A DNA stretch of 64,000 nt from NCBI GenBank assembly GCA_025128025.1, contig JAHLYR010000047.1, positions 124,001 to 188,000 on the forward strand, written 5' to 3'. How positions within the stretch are numbered: position 1 is the first letter of the stretch; each line of letters starts with the position of its first letter. The DNA is from Synechococcus sp. CS-1330 (GTDB lineage Bacteria > Cyanobacteriota > Cyanobacteriia > PCC-6307 > Cyanobiaceae). Positions 49,085 through 58,222 of this stretch are shown one piece after another. The notes beneath the pieces were generated by a model, which searched no databases, was not told the DNA's origin, and worked only from the letters and a program-made list of their open reading frames with translations. Position numbers and translations under genes: made by a program.

Positions 49085-49980
49085 TGCCCCAGACGCTTCC
49101 GCTCAGCGTCAACGCTCCAGCGATTCAGTGGTACCCAGGCCACATCGCCAAGGCGGAGAAAGCCCTCAGCGCCAACTTGGCCAAGGTGGATTTAGTGATC
49201 GAGGTGCGGGATGCCCGGATACCCATGGCCACATCCCACCCGCGCCTGCAGCGCTGGATCGGCAATAAGCAACACCTGCTGGTGCTCAACCGGGTTGACA
49301 TGATTCCGCCCTCGGTGCGCCAGTCATGGACCGCCTGGTTTCGCGCCCAGGAGCAGACCTGCTGGTGGTGTGATGCCAAGGCCGGCACCGGCGTTAAGCA
49401 GCTGCAGCAGGCGGCGATTCGTGCTGGCGTAGCCCTCAATGTTCGCCGGGCTGGGCGCGGCATGAAGCCAAGGCCGGTGCGAGCTCTGATGCTGGGCTTC
49501 CCCAATGTGGGTAAGTCGGCCCTGATCAATCGGCTGGTGCGCCAAAAAGTCGTAGACAGCGCCCGTCGTGCTGGTGTGACCCGCAGTCTGCGCTGGGTGC
49601 GGCTTGGCCAGGACCTCGACCTGCTCGACGCCCCCGGTGTGCTGCCGCCCCGCCTCGACGACCAGCAGGCAGCCCTGCGCCTAGCCCTCTGCGACGACAT
49701 TGGCCAGGCGGCCTACGACAACGAAGCTGCCGCCCGGGCCTTCTTGCAGCTGCTCACCCTGCTTGAAGCTGAGCCAGCTGCTGGCGTGCCGCCTGGGCTG
49801 GTGGGCAAGCGCTATGGCATCCCCCTAGGTGTGCTGCCCGGCGGCGGCCCGGATGTGGAGGGCTGGCTGGTGACCGCTGCGGAGCGCCACACCAGTGGCG
49901 ACAGCCTGCGCATGGCTACCAAGCTGCTCGATGATTTTCGCTGCGCTCGCTTGGGTGCCATTGCACTTGAACTGCCCTAA
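49084..49980 (+). CDS. rbgA: Ribosome biogenesis GTPase RbgA/YlqF
   Basis: A 298-residue circularly permuted GTPase for large-subunit assembly. The order confirms the permutation: the G4 box appears first (LLVLNRVDM), G1 follows (GFPNVGKSALIN), then G3 (DAPGVLPP). The N-terminus reads IQWYPGHIAKAEKAL, the typical WYPGHM-type opening. The C-terminus is a helical domain. Confidence 0.95.
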   Translation: MPQTLPLSVNAPAIQWYPGHIAKAEKALSANLAKVDLVIEVRDARIPMATSHPRLQRWIGNKQHLLVLNRVDMIPPSVRQSWTAWFRAQEQTCWWCDAKAGTGVKQLQQAAIRAGVALNVRRAGRGMKPRPVRALMLGFPNVGKSALINRLVRQKVVDSARRAGVTRSLRWVRLGQDLDLLDAPGVLPPRLDDQQAALRLALCDDIGQAAYDNEAAARAFLQLLTLLEAEPAAGVPPGLVGKRYGIPLGVLPGGGPDVEGWLVTAAERHTSGDSLRMATKLLDDFRCARLGAIALELP

Positions 49981-49991
49981 GTGGATAAAGC

Positions 49992-50432
49992 TCAATTTAC
50001 GAGCTCACCGATCAGGCTTATGTGATAGCCGAGGCGATTAAGGGTCTCTCCACTGTTTAACACGCCGAGTTCGGTTTTCAGCTGAATCGAATTAATAGCT
50101 GAATCCTGCATTGTCAGTTCAAATGAGTTGACTGCCCAGCCAACATTGCTAAATCCTGCCATGGCATTAATGCTTAAAAAAGGCACTGATTCGACCAGTC
50201 TGAAGCTCTGTCCATCCTGGAGCATGTCAGCCGGCAGGGAAATGTTCAGAGATAGATTTTGGATGAACCATCCGGGCGATGTGTTCTCATTCGCCCATCC
50301 TGGTGATTTGAGATCAACGCTGACGATTCCTGAGAGTAGAACCATTTGGCGACCATCACTTAGTTTATAGTGAATGGCATGTGTTGAGCTGAACTTTTCA
50401 GCCTGTTTTGGGTCGAGTTGGCTGATCTGCAT
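49992..50432 (-). CDS. Hypothetical protein, AT-rich, 146 residues
   Basis: I do not recognise this protein. It has no signal peptide or membrane segment. It begins MQISQLDPKQAEKFSS and looks beta-rich with amphipathic strands (YKLSDGRQMVLLSGIVSVDL, NLSLNISLPADML, WAVNSFELTMQDSAINSIQL). The base composition is markedly more AT-rich than rbgA and rluD on either side, suggesting recent acquisition. It converges on rbgA with 11 bases between stops. The 122-base upstream gap carries a pair of overlapping hairpins. Confidence 0.68.
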   Translation of the reverse strand: MQISQLDPKQAEKFSSTHAIHYKLSDGRQMVLLSGIVSVDLKSPGWANENTSPGWFIQNLSLNISLPADMLQDGQSFRLVESVPFLSINAMAGFSNVGWAVNSFELTMQDSAINSIQLKTELGVLNSGETLNRLGYHISLIGELVN

Positions 50433-50477
50433 TCGAAAATTATTTTTGATTCAAACTTTAGGACACGTGGCAAGTCA

Positions 50478-50511
50478 AGCCTCTCGCGGAGGCTCTGCTG
50501 CATAGAGCCTC
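50478..50511 (+). promoter_or_regulatory. Overlapping alternative hairpins upstream of rluD
   Basis: AGCCTC (50478-50483) can pair with GAGGCT (50489-50494). The segment GAGGCTCT (50489-50496) can pair instead with AGAGCCTC (50504-50511) over a seven-base loop. The two stems are mutually exclusive, like an attenuator, and lie 44 bases before rluD. There is no T-run, and the element could equally belong to the divergent gene's promoter. Confidence 0.5.
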
Positions 50512-50554
50512 TGCGGATCAAGCCAGTACGGTCATTGGCAGGGAGGAAAGGGCG

Positions 50555-51505
50555 ATGGTCGAGGTGAGCTTCGGCGAGGGCGAAGGTGAGCTGCTGACGC
50601 TCACCTACCCCAAGCCGCTGCCGATGCGGCTGGATCGCTGGCTGGTGGCCCAGCGGCCGGAGCAGAGCCGCGCCCGGATCCAGAAGTTCATCGAGGCGGG
50701 CTACGTGCGGGTAAATGGCGTCACTGGCCGGGCCAAGACGCCGCTGCGCCTAGAGGATGTGGTGCAGCTGTGGATGCCACCGCCCGAGCCCCTTCCCTAT
50801 CTGCTGCCCCAGGCGATGCCCCTGGATGTGCTGTTTGAAGACGCCCATCTGATCGTGCTCAACAAGCCCGCCGGGCTCACGGTGCACCCGGCGCCCGGCA
50901 ACAGGGATGGCACCTTGGTGAATGGCCTTTTGCACCACTGCCCAGATCTGCCCGGTATCGGCGGCGAGCTGCGGCCCGGCATTGTGCACCGGCTCGATAA
51001 GGACACCACGGGTTGCATCGTCGTGGCCAAGAGCCAGGAGGCCCTGGTGAAGCTGCAGGTGCAGATCCAGAAGCGCATCGCTTCTCGCCAGTATCTGGCG
51101 GTGGTGCACGGCCAGCCAGCTGGCGACTCCGGCACGATCGTCGGGGCGATCGGTCGCCATCCCGTCGACCGCAAGAAATATGCGGTGGTCCACGACGACT
51201 CGGGGCGCCATGCCTGCACCCACTGGCGCCTGGTAGAGCGCCTGGGGGATTACAGCCTGCTGCGCTTCAAGCTCGACACCGGCCGCACCCACCAGATCCG
51301 GGTGCACTGCGCCCACATCGGTCACCCGATCGTGGGTGACCCCACCTACTCCCGCTGCCGCAAGCTGCCGCTTGAGCTGCCTGGCCAGGCCTTGCACGCC
51401 GTGCAACTCGGACTTGATCACCCGATCACCCAGCAGCGCCTGGTGTGCGAAGCGCCGCTGCCGGAGGCGTTCGAGCGCTTGCTGGCAGTGCTCAGGCGGC
51501 GCTAG
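50555..51505 (+). CDS. rluD: Ribosomal large-subunit pseudouridine synthase RluD-like
   Basis: A 316-residue enzyme converting uridines in 23S rRNA to pseudouridine. An N-terminal S4 domain (MRLDRWLVAQRPEQSRARIQ, GYVRVNG) precedes the catalytic domain: LIVLNKPAGLTVHPAPGN, GIVHRLDKDTTG with the catalytic Asp in RLDKDT, SRQYLAVVHG and LDTGRTHQIRVH. It converges on the ABC ATPase gene with six bases between stops. Confidence 0.94.
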   Translation: MVEVSFGEGEGELLTLTYPKPLPMRLDRWLVAQRPEQSRARIQKFIEAGYVRVNGVTGRAKTPLRLEDVVQLWMPPPEPLPYLLPQAMPLDVLFEDAHLIVLNKPAGLTVHPAPGNRDGTLVNGLLHHCPDLPGIGGELRPGIVHRLDKDTTGCIVVAKSQEALVKLQVQIQKRIASRQYLAVVHGQPAGDSGTIVGAIGRHPVDRKKYAVVHDDSGRHACTHWRLVERLGDYSLLRFKLDTGRTHQIRVHCAHIGHPIVGDPTYSRCRKLPLELPGQALHAVQLGLDHPITQQRLVCEAPLPEAFERLLAVLRRR

Positions 51506-51511
51506 GCAGGC

Positions 51512-53113
51512 TCATGCGGCTCTGGGCAGTCGCGGGCAGGCTTCCACCAGGGTTCGGGTGATCGCGGTTTGGGGATTGCTCAGCAGCCGGGAGCCGGGGC
51601 CCTCCTCCACGATCTTCCCCCCCTCCAGCACCAGCACCCGGTGGCAGAAGCCACTGGCCACCGACAGGTCGTGGGTGACAAACAGCATCCCCAAACCCAG
51701 GCGCTCCTGCAGCTCCCGCAGCAGGGCCAGCACATCTGCCTGCACCTCGGCATCCAGCATGCTGACGCTCTCATCGCAGAGCAGCACCTGGGGCTCCAGG
51801 ATCAGGGCCCGGGCAATCGCTACCCGTTGCTGCTGACCGCCAGAGAGCGTGCGGGGCAGGCGGTTTTCAAAGGCTTCCGGGGGGGTGAGCCCCACCGCTG
51901 TCAGCAGTTCGCGGGCGCGTTGACGGGCCTGGGAGCGGTTGGCCGGGCCGTGGATCAGCAGGGGATCAGCAATCGCCTCACCCACCACCATCTGGGGGTT
52001 GAGGCAGGCCAGCGGATCTTGAAACACCATCTGAATGCCGCGCCTGGCCTGGCGCAGGGCTCGGCCCCGCAGGCTGAGCAGGCTTGTGCCCTGCAGCCTC
52101 ACCGTGCCGCCTCGCACCGGCGCCAGCCCCATCAGGGCGCGGCAGAGGGTGCTTTTGCCGCAGCCGGAAGCTCCCACTAAGCCGATGGTTTCGCCCTGCT
52201 GCAGGCGCAGGGTGACGCCATCCACAGCCTTGAGCCAGCGGGCTTGCCAGGGCAGTGATGGCAGTGGATGCCAGCTGCGCAGCTGCTCGATTTCCAGCAG
52301 CAGCGGTGCTGGCGGTGGCGGCAAACTTTCGGCGCCCTCCCGCTCCCGTGCCTTGGCCACCAGCCGTTGGGCTAGGGCGGAGGTGGGGGCCATAAGCAAC
52401 TGCCGGGCTGGCGCCTGTTCCACCAGGCGTCCCTGATCGAGCACGGCGATCTGGTCGCACCAGCGGCCCGCCATGGCCAGGTCGTGGCTGATCAGCAGTA
52501 GGGCGCTGCCCGCTTCGCGGCAGAGGTTGCTGAGCTCTGCCATCACCTGGCCGGCTACGGCCACATCCAGGCTGGTGGTGGGTTCGTCGGCGATCACCAG
52601 CGGCGGCTCCAGGGCCATCGCCAGGGCGATCGCTAAGCGCTGGCGCATGCCGCCACTGAATTCATGGGGATAGCTGCCGTAGCGCTCCGGGCCGATGCCC
52701 ACCCGCTCGAGCAACTGCATCGCCCGTTGCCGCACCTGGCGCCTCTGCCAGCGGGGCCGGTGGGCCGCCAGGGTGTCTGCCAGGTGATCGCCGATCGTCA
52801 CCAGCGGGTTGAGCCGGGTCATCGGGTCCTGGAACACCAGCCCCACCGCTTCACCGCGCAGTTGGCGCAGGGCCGGCCGCGCCATTTGGCTGGGGTTCTG
52901 ACCCGCTAGCAGCAGGGAGCCGCTGCATTGGCTGCCCGGGGGAAGTAATTGCAGCACGGCCCGGGCCACGGTGCTTTTGCCGCAGCCGGAAGGACCCACT
53001 AGGGCCAGCCGATCGCCGGACGCCAGGGTCAGGTTGAGGCCGTCGAGGGTGGGGCGCTCTGCTTCGGGATAGCGCACCACCAGGTTCTCAATTGCGATCA
53101 CGGGGCTGGTCAT
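51512..53113 (-). CDS. Peptide/nickel-type ABC transporter ATPase with two fused ATP-binding domains
   Basis: About 533 residues from the ATG at 53113. Two complete nucleotide-binding domains are joined head to tail. The first has GPSGCGKSTVARA, FSGGMRQRLAIALAM and LVIADEPTTS. The second has GASGCGKSTLCRA, LSGGQQQRVAIARALI and VLLCDESVSM. This is the DppD-DppF / YejF style of oligopeptide importers. No permease or binding protein gene is adjacent. The start is divergent from the RelA/SpoT gene, 52 bases away. Confidence 0.93.
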   Translation of the reverse strand: MTSPVIAIENLVVRYPEAERPTLDGLNLTLASGDRLALVGPSGCGKSTVARAVLQLLPPGSQCSGSLLLAGQNPSQMARPALRQLRGEAVGLVFQDPMTRLNPLVTIGDHLADTLAAHRPRWQRRQVRQRAMQLLERVGIGPERYGSYPHEFSGGMRQRLAIALAMALEPPLVIADEPTTSLDVAVAGQVMAELSNLCREAGSALLLISHDLAMAGRWCDQIAVLDQGRLVEQAPARQLLMAPTSALAQRLVAKAREREGAESLPPPPAPLLLEIEQLRSWHPLPSLPWQARWLKAVDGVTLRLQQGETIGLVGASGCGKSTLCRALMGLAPVRGGTVRLQGTSLLSLRGRALRQARRGIQMVFQDPLACLNPQMVVGEAIADPLLIHGPANRSQARQRARELLTAVGLTPPEAFENRLPRTLSGGQQQRVAIARALILEPQVLLCDESVSMLDAEVQADVLALLRELQERLGLGMLFVTHDLSVASGFCHRVLVLEGGKIVEEGPGSRLLSNPQTAITRTLVEACPRLPRAA

Positions 53114-53165
53114 GGGCACCAGCTTGGCCCCACTTGCCTACGATGGGGGGAACCCGCAGGCTGAA

Positions 53166-55475
53166 ATGCTCAGGGCGGCCCCAAATCTGGATGCAACGGC
53201 CGTAGCCACTCGAGTGGCGGCCGCTCCAGCTCTGGTGCGCAAGCCGATTCGCACTCCTGCCGACTACGGCGTGCCCCTGCCGGAGTGGTTGCAGCGCTGC
53301 ATCGAGCATGTACCGCCGGGGCAGGAGGTGAACTGTTCCAGCGATGCCGAGGCTCTGCTGGCCTCCGCTTTTGACTTCGCTTTTCAGCTGCACGAGGGCC
53401 AGTTTCGGGCCAGTGGCGAGCCCTACATCATTCATCCGGTCGCCGTTGCCGACCTACTGCGCGATATCGGTGCCAGCGCCGGCGTGATCGCTGCGGGCTT
53501 CCTGCACGACGTGGTGGAGGACACCGAGGTCACCGCTGAGGAGATCGAACAGCACTTCGGCGCCGAGGTGCGGGCGCTGGTGGAGGGGGTTACCAAGCTC
53601 GGCGGCATTCACTTCACCAACCACACCGAAGCCCAGGCTGAAAACCTGCGCCGGATGTTTCTGGCCATGGCCAGCGACATCCGGGTGGTGCTGGTCAAGC
53701 TGGCCGACCGACTACACAACATGCGCACCATCGCGGCGCTCAAGCCCGAAAAGCAGTTGCGCATCGCCCGGGAAACCCGGGAGATCTATGCCCCCCTGGC
53801 CAATCGCCTCGGTATTGGCCGGCTGAAGTGGGAGCTGGAAGATCTGGCCTTCAAGATCCTCGAGCCCGAGGCCTACCGGGACGTGCAGCAGCAGGTGGCT
53901 ACCAAGCGCAGCGAGCGTGAGGAGCGCCTGGCGGTCACGGTGCAATTGCTGCGCGACCGGCTTGCTGCCGTGGGATTGGCCAATTGCGAAGTGAGCGGCC
54001 GGCCCAAACACCTGTATGGCATCTGGAGCAAGATGCAGCGCCAGCAGAAGGCGTTCCACGAGATCTACGACGTGGCTGCTCTGCGGATTCTTTGCCCCAA
54101 CTTCGAGAGTTGTTATCGGGCTCTAGCGGTGGTGCACGACACCTTCCGGCCGATCCCGGGGCGCTTCAAGGATTACATCGGCCTGCCAAAGCCCAATGGC
54201 TACCAATCCCTGCATACGGCGGTGATCGGCAGGCACCGGCCGATTGAAGTTCAGATTCGCACCACCGACATGCACCAGGTGGCCGAATACGGCATTGCGG
54301 CCCATTGGAAATACAAGGAGGGCGGTTCGCCTGCCGCCTCTGGCGCTGATGCCGAGCGCTTCAACTGGCTGCGGCAGCTTGTTGATTGGCAGAAGGATGA
54401 CGGCGGCACCGACAGCAACGACTTCCTGCGCTCGATCAAAGAAGATCTGTTTGACGAGGAGGTGTTTGTATTCACTCCCAATGGCGATGTGGTGGGTTTG
54501 CGTAAGGGCTCTACGGCCGTAGATTTCGCCTATCGCATCCACTCGGAAATCGGTAATCACTGCCAGGGCGTGCGTATCAACGATCGCTTATCCCCGCTCG
54601 CCACTCCTCTGCAGAACGGAGACTTCGTGCAGGTGGTTACTGCCAAGACGGCCCACCCAAGCCTCGACTGGCTCAATTTCGTGGCTACCCCCACGGCCCG
54701 TAATCGCATTCGCCACTGGTACAAAACCAGCCACCGCGAAGACAACCTCCAGCGCGGCACCGAGATGCTGGAGCGTGAGCTCGGCCGCGATGGTTTCGAT
54801 GCCCTGCTCAATGGTGAGGCGATGGCCAAGGTGGCCCGCCGCTGCAACCTCACCGGCACCGAAGACCTGCTGGCCTCCCTCGGCTTTGGTGGAGTCACCC
54901 TGCATCAGGTGCTCAACAGGCTGCGGGAGGAAATGCGCCTGGCAAGCGAGGCCTCCGCCCCCGTGCTCAGCAATGAGCAGGTGGCGGCCAAGGTGGCGGC
55001 CCAGGCGCCGGTGGGCGGTGTTGGCACCAGCTCAATCCTCGGCCTTGAGGGCCTCGACTACAGGCTCGGGGGCTGCTGCAGTCCCCTGCCTGGCGAGCAG
55101 ATTCTTGGCGCGGTGGCTCTCGGTAACCATGGCATCACCATTCACCGCCAGGACTGCTCCAACGTGGCCCAGGTGCCGGCCGAAAGGCGGCTGCCGGTGC
55201 GTTGGAATTCCGCCGCTGAGACGCGCCCGCGCCGCTATCCGGTGCAACTGCGCATCGAGGTGCTCGATCGCGTTGGGGTGCTCAAAGACATCCTCACTCG
55301 TCTTTCAGATCACCGCATCAACGTCTGCGATGCCCGGGTGCGCACCAATCCCGGCAAGCCGGCCCGCATCGATCTGCGGGTGGAGCTCGACAGCGCCAGC
55401 CAGCTAGCCAGCACCATCAATCAGATCCGATCCATGGCCGATGTGCTCGACATCGCCCGCACGGGCATCGGCTAG
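53166..55475 (+). CDS. Bifunctional (p)ppGpp synthetase/hydrolase (RelA/SpoT)
   Basis: About 769 residues from the ATG at 53166; an in-frame 53112 start overlaps the divergent ABC gene. An N-terminal HD hydrolase domain has HPVAVADLLRDIG and FLHDVVEDTEVTAEEI. The synthetase domain has RPIPGRFKDYIGLPKPNGYQ. A TGS domain (VFVFTPNGDVVGLRKGSTAV), a Cys/Gly-rich zinc-finger-like segment (YRLGGCCSPLPG) and a C-terminal ACT domain (RIEVLDRVGVLKDILTRLSD) follow. Both enzymatic halves look intact, so it should make and degrade the stringent alarmone. Confidence 0.96.
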   Translation: MLRAAPNLDATAVATRVAAAPALVRKPIRTPADYGVPLPEWLQRCIEHVPPGQEVNCSSDAEALLASAFDFAFQLHEGQFRASGEPYIIHPVAVADLLRDIGASAGVIAAGFLHDVVEDTEVTAEEIEQHFGAEVRALVEGVTKLGGIHFTNHTEAQAENLRRMFLAMASDIRVVLVKLADRLHNMRTIAALKPEKQLRIARETREIYAPLANRLGIGRLKWELEDLAFKILEPEAYRDVQQQVATKRSEREERLAVTVQLLRDRLAAVGLANCEVSGRPKHLYGIWSKMQRQQKAFHEIYDVAALRILCPNFESCYRALAVVHDTFRPIPGRFKDYIGLPKPNGYQSLHTAVIGRHRPIEVQIRTTDMHQVAEYGIAAHWKYKEGGSPAASGADAERFNWLRQLVDWQKDDGGTDSNDFLRSIKEDLFDEEVFVFTPNGDVVGLRKGSTAVDFAYRIHSEIGNHCQGVRINDRLSPLATPLQNGDFVQVVTAKTAHPSLDWLNFVATPTARNRIRHWYKTSHREDNLQRGTEMLERELGRDGFDALLNGEAMAKVARRCNLTGTEDLLASLGFGGVTLHQVLNRLREEMRLASEASAPVLSNEQVAAKVAAQAPVGGVGTSSILGLEGLDYRLGGCCSPLPGEQILGAVALGNHGITIHRQDCSNVAQVPAERRLPVRWNSAAETRPRRYPVQLRIEVLDRVGVLKDILTRLSDHRINVCDARVRTNPGKPARIDLRVELDSASQLASTINQIRSMADVLDIARTGIG

Positions 55476-55621
55476 GGCAGGGTGAAGCCCGAGGTGTTGA
55501 GATGTTTGAGGTCGAGCATCACCAGCGTCAGCCACGCAAGCAGGGCCAAGCCGCCGACGGCGCCGAAGCCAACCAGCAGGGTCCCCAGTGCTGAGCGAGA
55601 AGATCCCTTGCCGTTCGTCAC
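55472..55621 (-). CDS. Small single-span membrane protein, 49 residues
   Basis: From the GTG at 55621 it reads MTNGKGSSRSALGTLL, then one strong membrane helix (VGFGAVGGLALLAWLTLVML), and ends LDLKHLNTSGFTLP. Its stop overlaps that of the RelA/SpoT gene by four bases. The hydrophobic stretch and compact ends support it, but the start is GTG and codons upstream in this frame look non-coding, so confidence is moderate. Confidence 0.55.
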   Translation of the reverse strand: MTNGKGSSRSALGTLLVGFGAVGGLALLAWLTLVMLDLKHLNTSGFTLP

Positions 55622-55772
55622 AAGTGCCCCTGAATAGGAGCTGATTCTCTCACTGCTGGGGCGTTTGTTTCCTAGCGGTGAGATGGAGGCGCTGCTGGCG
55701 CGGTCGTGACGTCCGCTACAGCGTGCCTTTGAAGGCCCAGTTACAACCTGCCCATTCCCCGGATTCCTCACC

Positions 55773-55961
55773 ATGACCTCCGAGCAGGCGGCCCAATTAA
55801 TTGACGACACCCTGGACCTGGTGCACCAGCGGCTTCAGGATCTGCAGGCCCAGGCCCTGCCCCGCGAGCAGCACGCTTTGGCCGAGGAATTCCGCGAATG
55901 GCGCCATCCCGTAGGTGGCCATATCGACTTGATGGTGTTTCCCGGCCTGGCCAATCCCTGA
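55773..55961 (+). CDS. Small conserved-looking protein, 62 residues
   Basis: A soluble helical protein starting MTSEQAAQLIDDTLDLVHQR, followed by LQDLQAQALPREQHALAEEF and a compact end GGHIDLMVFPGLANP. It sits 44 bases before mnmE in the same direction. Position and length match short hypothetical genes seen next to mnmE in picocyanobacteria as I recall; no function can be given. Confidence 0.68.
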   Translation: MTSEQAAQLIDDTLDLVHQRLQDLQAQALPREQHALAEEFREWRHPVGGHIDLMVFPGLANP

Positions 55962-56005
55962 GCCGGGCGTTCGATCTTCGGGCGCTTTGGCGTTGAAATG
56001 GGGTC

Positions 56006-57391
56006 ATGCCAGACCCCGCCGGATTTGCTGACACCATCGCCGCGGTGGCCACCGCCGTGGCACCGGGCGAGGGCAGTGTGGCGATCGTGCGGATCTCCGG
56101 GCCCGGGGCGGAAGCCATTGGTCAGCAGTTGTTTGCGGCTCCTGGCCAGCAGAGCTGGGAGAGCCACCGGGTGCTTTATGGCCATGTGGTGGATCCTGCT
56201 AGTGGCGAGCGGCTCGATGAGGCCCTGCTGCTGCTGATGCGGGCGCCCCGCAGCTTCACCCGAGAAGACGTGGTGGAACTTCACTGCCACGGCGGCCTGG
56301 TGGCGGTGCAGCGGGTGTTGGAGCTGGTGCTGGCGGCTGGGGCGCGGCGGGCCCTGCCGGGGGAATTCAGCCAGCGGGCGTTTTTAAACGGCCGGCTTGA
56401 CCTGACCCGCGCCGAAGCGATTAGCGAAATGATCACGGCTCGCAGCTGCCGGGCGGCCCAGCTGGCCATGGCGGGCCTTGATGGTGGCCTGCAGCTGCGC
56501 ATCGGCACCCTGCGCGAGCGGCTGCTGGATCAGCTGGCGGAGTTGGAGGCGCGGGTGGACTTCGAGGAAGACCTACCCCCCCTCGATGGCGCGGCGGTGA
56601 CGGTGGAACTGGCGGCGGTGCGGGTGGAGCTGGAGCAGCTGGTGGCTGAGGCGCGCCAGGGGGAGTTGCTCCGCCGTGGCCTGCGGGTGGCGATCGTGGG
56701 CCGGCCCAACGTGGGCAAATCCAGCCTGCTCAACCTGCTCAGCCAGCGAGAGCGGGCGATCGTGACCGACCTACCGGGCACCACCCGCGACCTGCTGGAA
56801 AGCGAGCTGGTGCTCGACGGCGTGCCGCTCACCCTGCTCGACACCGCCGGCATTCGCCCCACCAGCGACCGGGTCGAGCAGCTGGGCATCGAGCGCTCCC
56901 GCGCCGCCCTGGCCGCCGCCGATGCGGTGCTGTTGCTGTTTGATCTCAGCGCCGGCTGGAGCCTGGAGGATCAGGCCCTGCGGGAGCTGGTGCCCGAGGG
57001 CGTCGTGCTGCTGGTGGCGGGCAACAAGGCCGATGGTGCTGGCCTGCCGGTGGGTCTGGTGCCCCCGGGGCATGGGGAGCCGGCAGATGTGCGCTTCAGC
57101 GCCCTCACTGGCGCCGGCCGCGACGAGTTGGTGGCGGAGCTGCTGCGCCGCTGCGGAGCTGGCTGCCTTGAAGGCGTGCAGGTGGCACTCAATGCCCGCC
57201 AACGGGATCTGGCGGCGGCAGCAGCCCTGAGCCTGGGGGCTGCCCTTGAAGCTGCGGCGCAGCAGCTGCCCTGGGACTTCTGGACGATTGACCTGCGCGC
57301 CGCCGTGCGTGCCCTCGGTGAGATCACCGGCGAGGCGGTGAGCGAGGCGGTGCTGGATCGGGTGTTTTCGCGTTTCTGTATTGGCAAGTAG
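56006..57391 (+). CDS. mnmE: tRNA modification GTPase MnmE
   Basis: A 461-residue GTPase that, with MnmG, modifies the wobble uridine of several tRNAs. It has IAAVATAVAPGEGSVAIVRISG at the N-terminus, HCHGGLVAVQRVLEL, FLNGRLDLTRAEA, the P-loop GRPNVGKSSLLNLL, DTAGIRP, GNKADG, and the C-terminal FCIGK with the conserved Cys. Length is standard. Confidence 0.97.
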   Translation: MPDPAGFADTIAAVATAVAPGEGSVAIVRISGPGAEAIGQQLFAAPGQQSWESHRVLYGHVVDPASGERLDEALLLLMRAPRSFTREDVVELHCHGGLVAVQRVLELVLAAGARRALPGEFSQRAFLNGRLDLTRAEAISEMITARSCRAAQLAMAGLDGGLQLRIGTLRERLLDQLAELEARVDFEEDLPPLDGAAVTVELAAVRVELEQLVAEARQGELLRRGLRVAIVGRPNVGKSSLLNLLSQRERAIVTDLPGTTRDLLESELVLDGVPLTLLDTAGIRPTSDRVEQLGIERSRAALAAADAVLLLFDLSAGWSLEDQALRELVPEGVVLLVAGNKADGAGLPVGLVPPGHGEPADVRFSALTGAGRDELVAELLRRCGAGCLEGVQVALNARQRDLAAAAALSLGAALEAAAQQLPWDFWTIDLRAAVRALGEITGEAVSEAVLDRVFSRFCIGK

Positions 57392-57445
57392 GTCTCTTAC
57401 CAATATGCGTCTTGCCAAACTGCGATCACTTGATGGTGTGCATTG

Positions 57446-58222
57446 ATGGCCAACCCCCGCTCCCTGCTTGCCGCCGTAGCTCTGTGCGCTGGCCTGGTGC
57501 CAGCGGCCGCTGCCGCTGAAAAGTCGGCCGCGGCGGCCCTGGCCCAGTGCAAATCACCTGCGGCTGGCACCTTTGTGGTGCTCGGTAGCGGTCAGCAGCG
57601 GGGCGATCCCACGGCCCTGCTGATGCAGGAGCGCTGGTTTGCCGATGGCCGCATCGAAGGGGTGCGCTACCTGCGGGAGGGGCGCCGTTTTACGGAAGAT
57701 CGCTATAGCGGCCAGGTGAAAGCCGATGCCAACTGTTGGGCCCTGGTGGAGCGCCAGGGTTCGGCCGGTGCCATGGCTGACGCGGTCGCCCTGGATCGCC
57801 TGGGCCGGCCGCGGACCTCGCTAGTGGTGGCCCCCAGTGAGGTGCTGTCATTGCGCTATGTGGCCCAGGCCCCTGGCGCTTGTCGGCCGGAGCAGCTCGA
57901 TGGCCTGGTCACCAGCCAGCAGCAGGGCCAGAGCTGGCTGGCTGGCAGCTGGCAGCCCAATGCCGTAGTGCAGCGGGAGTGGTGGCATGGCGGTGCGGTG
58001 CAGGGCCTGGCCGTGGCGAGCTATGCCGGCCGCAAGGACCGGGCCACTTACAGCGGCCAGCTCAAGCTGGCTGCCAGCTGCCTGGGTTCGATGACCCAGA
58101 GAGATTCCGCAGGCGTCTCCTACAACTACAAAGTGGTGCTGCTCGCCAATGGTGGTGGCTACGTCTACCTGCAGACCGACCCAGACAACCTCACCCTCGG
58201 TTTGCTGCAGCATCAGCGCTGA
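57446..58222 (+). CDS. Exported hypothetical protein, 258 residues
   Basis: The ATG at 57446 is preferred. A signal peptide (SLLAAVALCAGLVPAAAAA) is followed by a two-part beta-rich protein: about residues 30-130 with a Cys near 38 and LMQERWFADGRIEGVRYLREG, and about 130-250 with QREWWHGGAVQGLAVASYAG. The two halves share spacing of W, R and G residues (RYSGQVKADANCW against TYSGQLKLAASCL), suggesting an internal duplication. No family is recognised. Its end overlaps the convergent permease gene by 10 bases. Confidence 0.76.
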   Translation: MANPRSLLAAVALCAGLVPAAAAAEKSAAAALAQCKSPAAGTFVVLGSGQQRGDPTALLMQERWFADGRIEGVRYLREGRRFTEDRYSGQVKADANCWALVERQGSAGAMADAVALDRLGRPRTSLVVAPSEVLSLRYVAQAPGACRPEQLDGLVTSQQQGQSWLAGSWQPNAVVQREWWHGGAVQGLAVASYAGRKDRATYSGQLKLAASCLGSMTQRDSAGVSYNYKVVLLANGGGYVYLQTDPDNLTLGLLQHQR

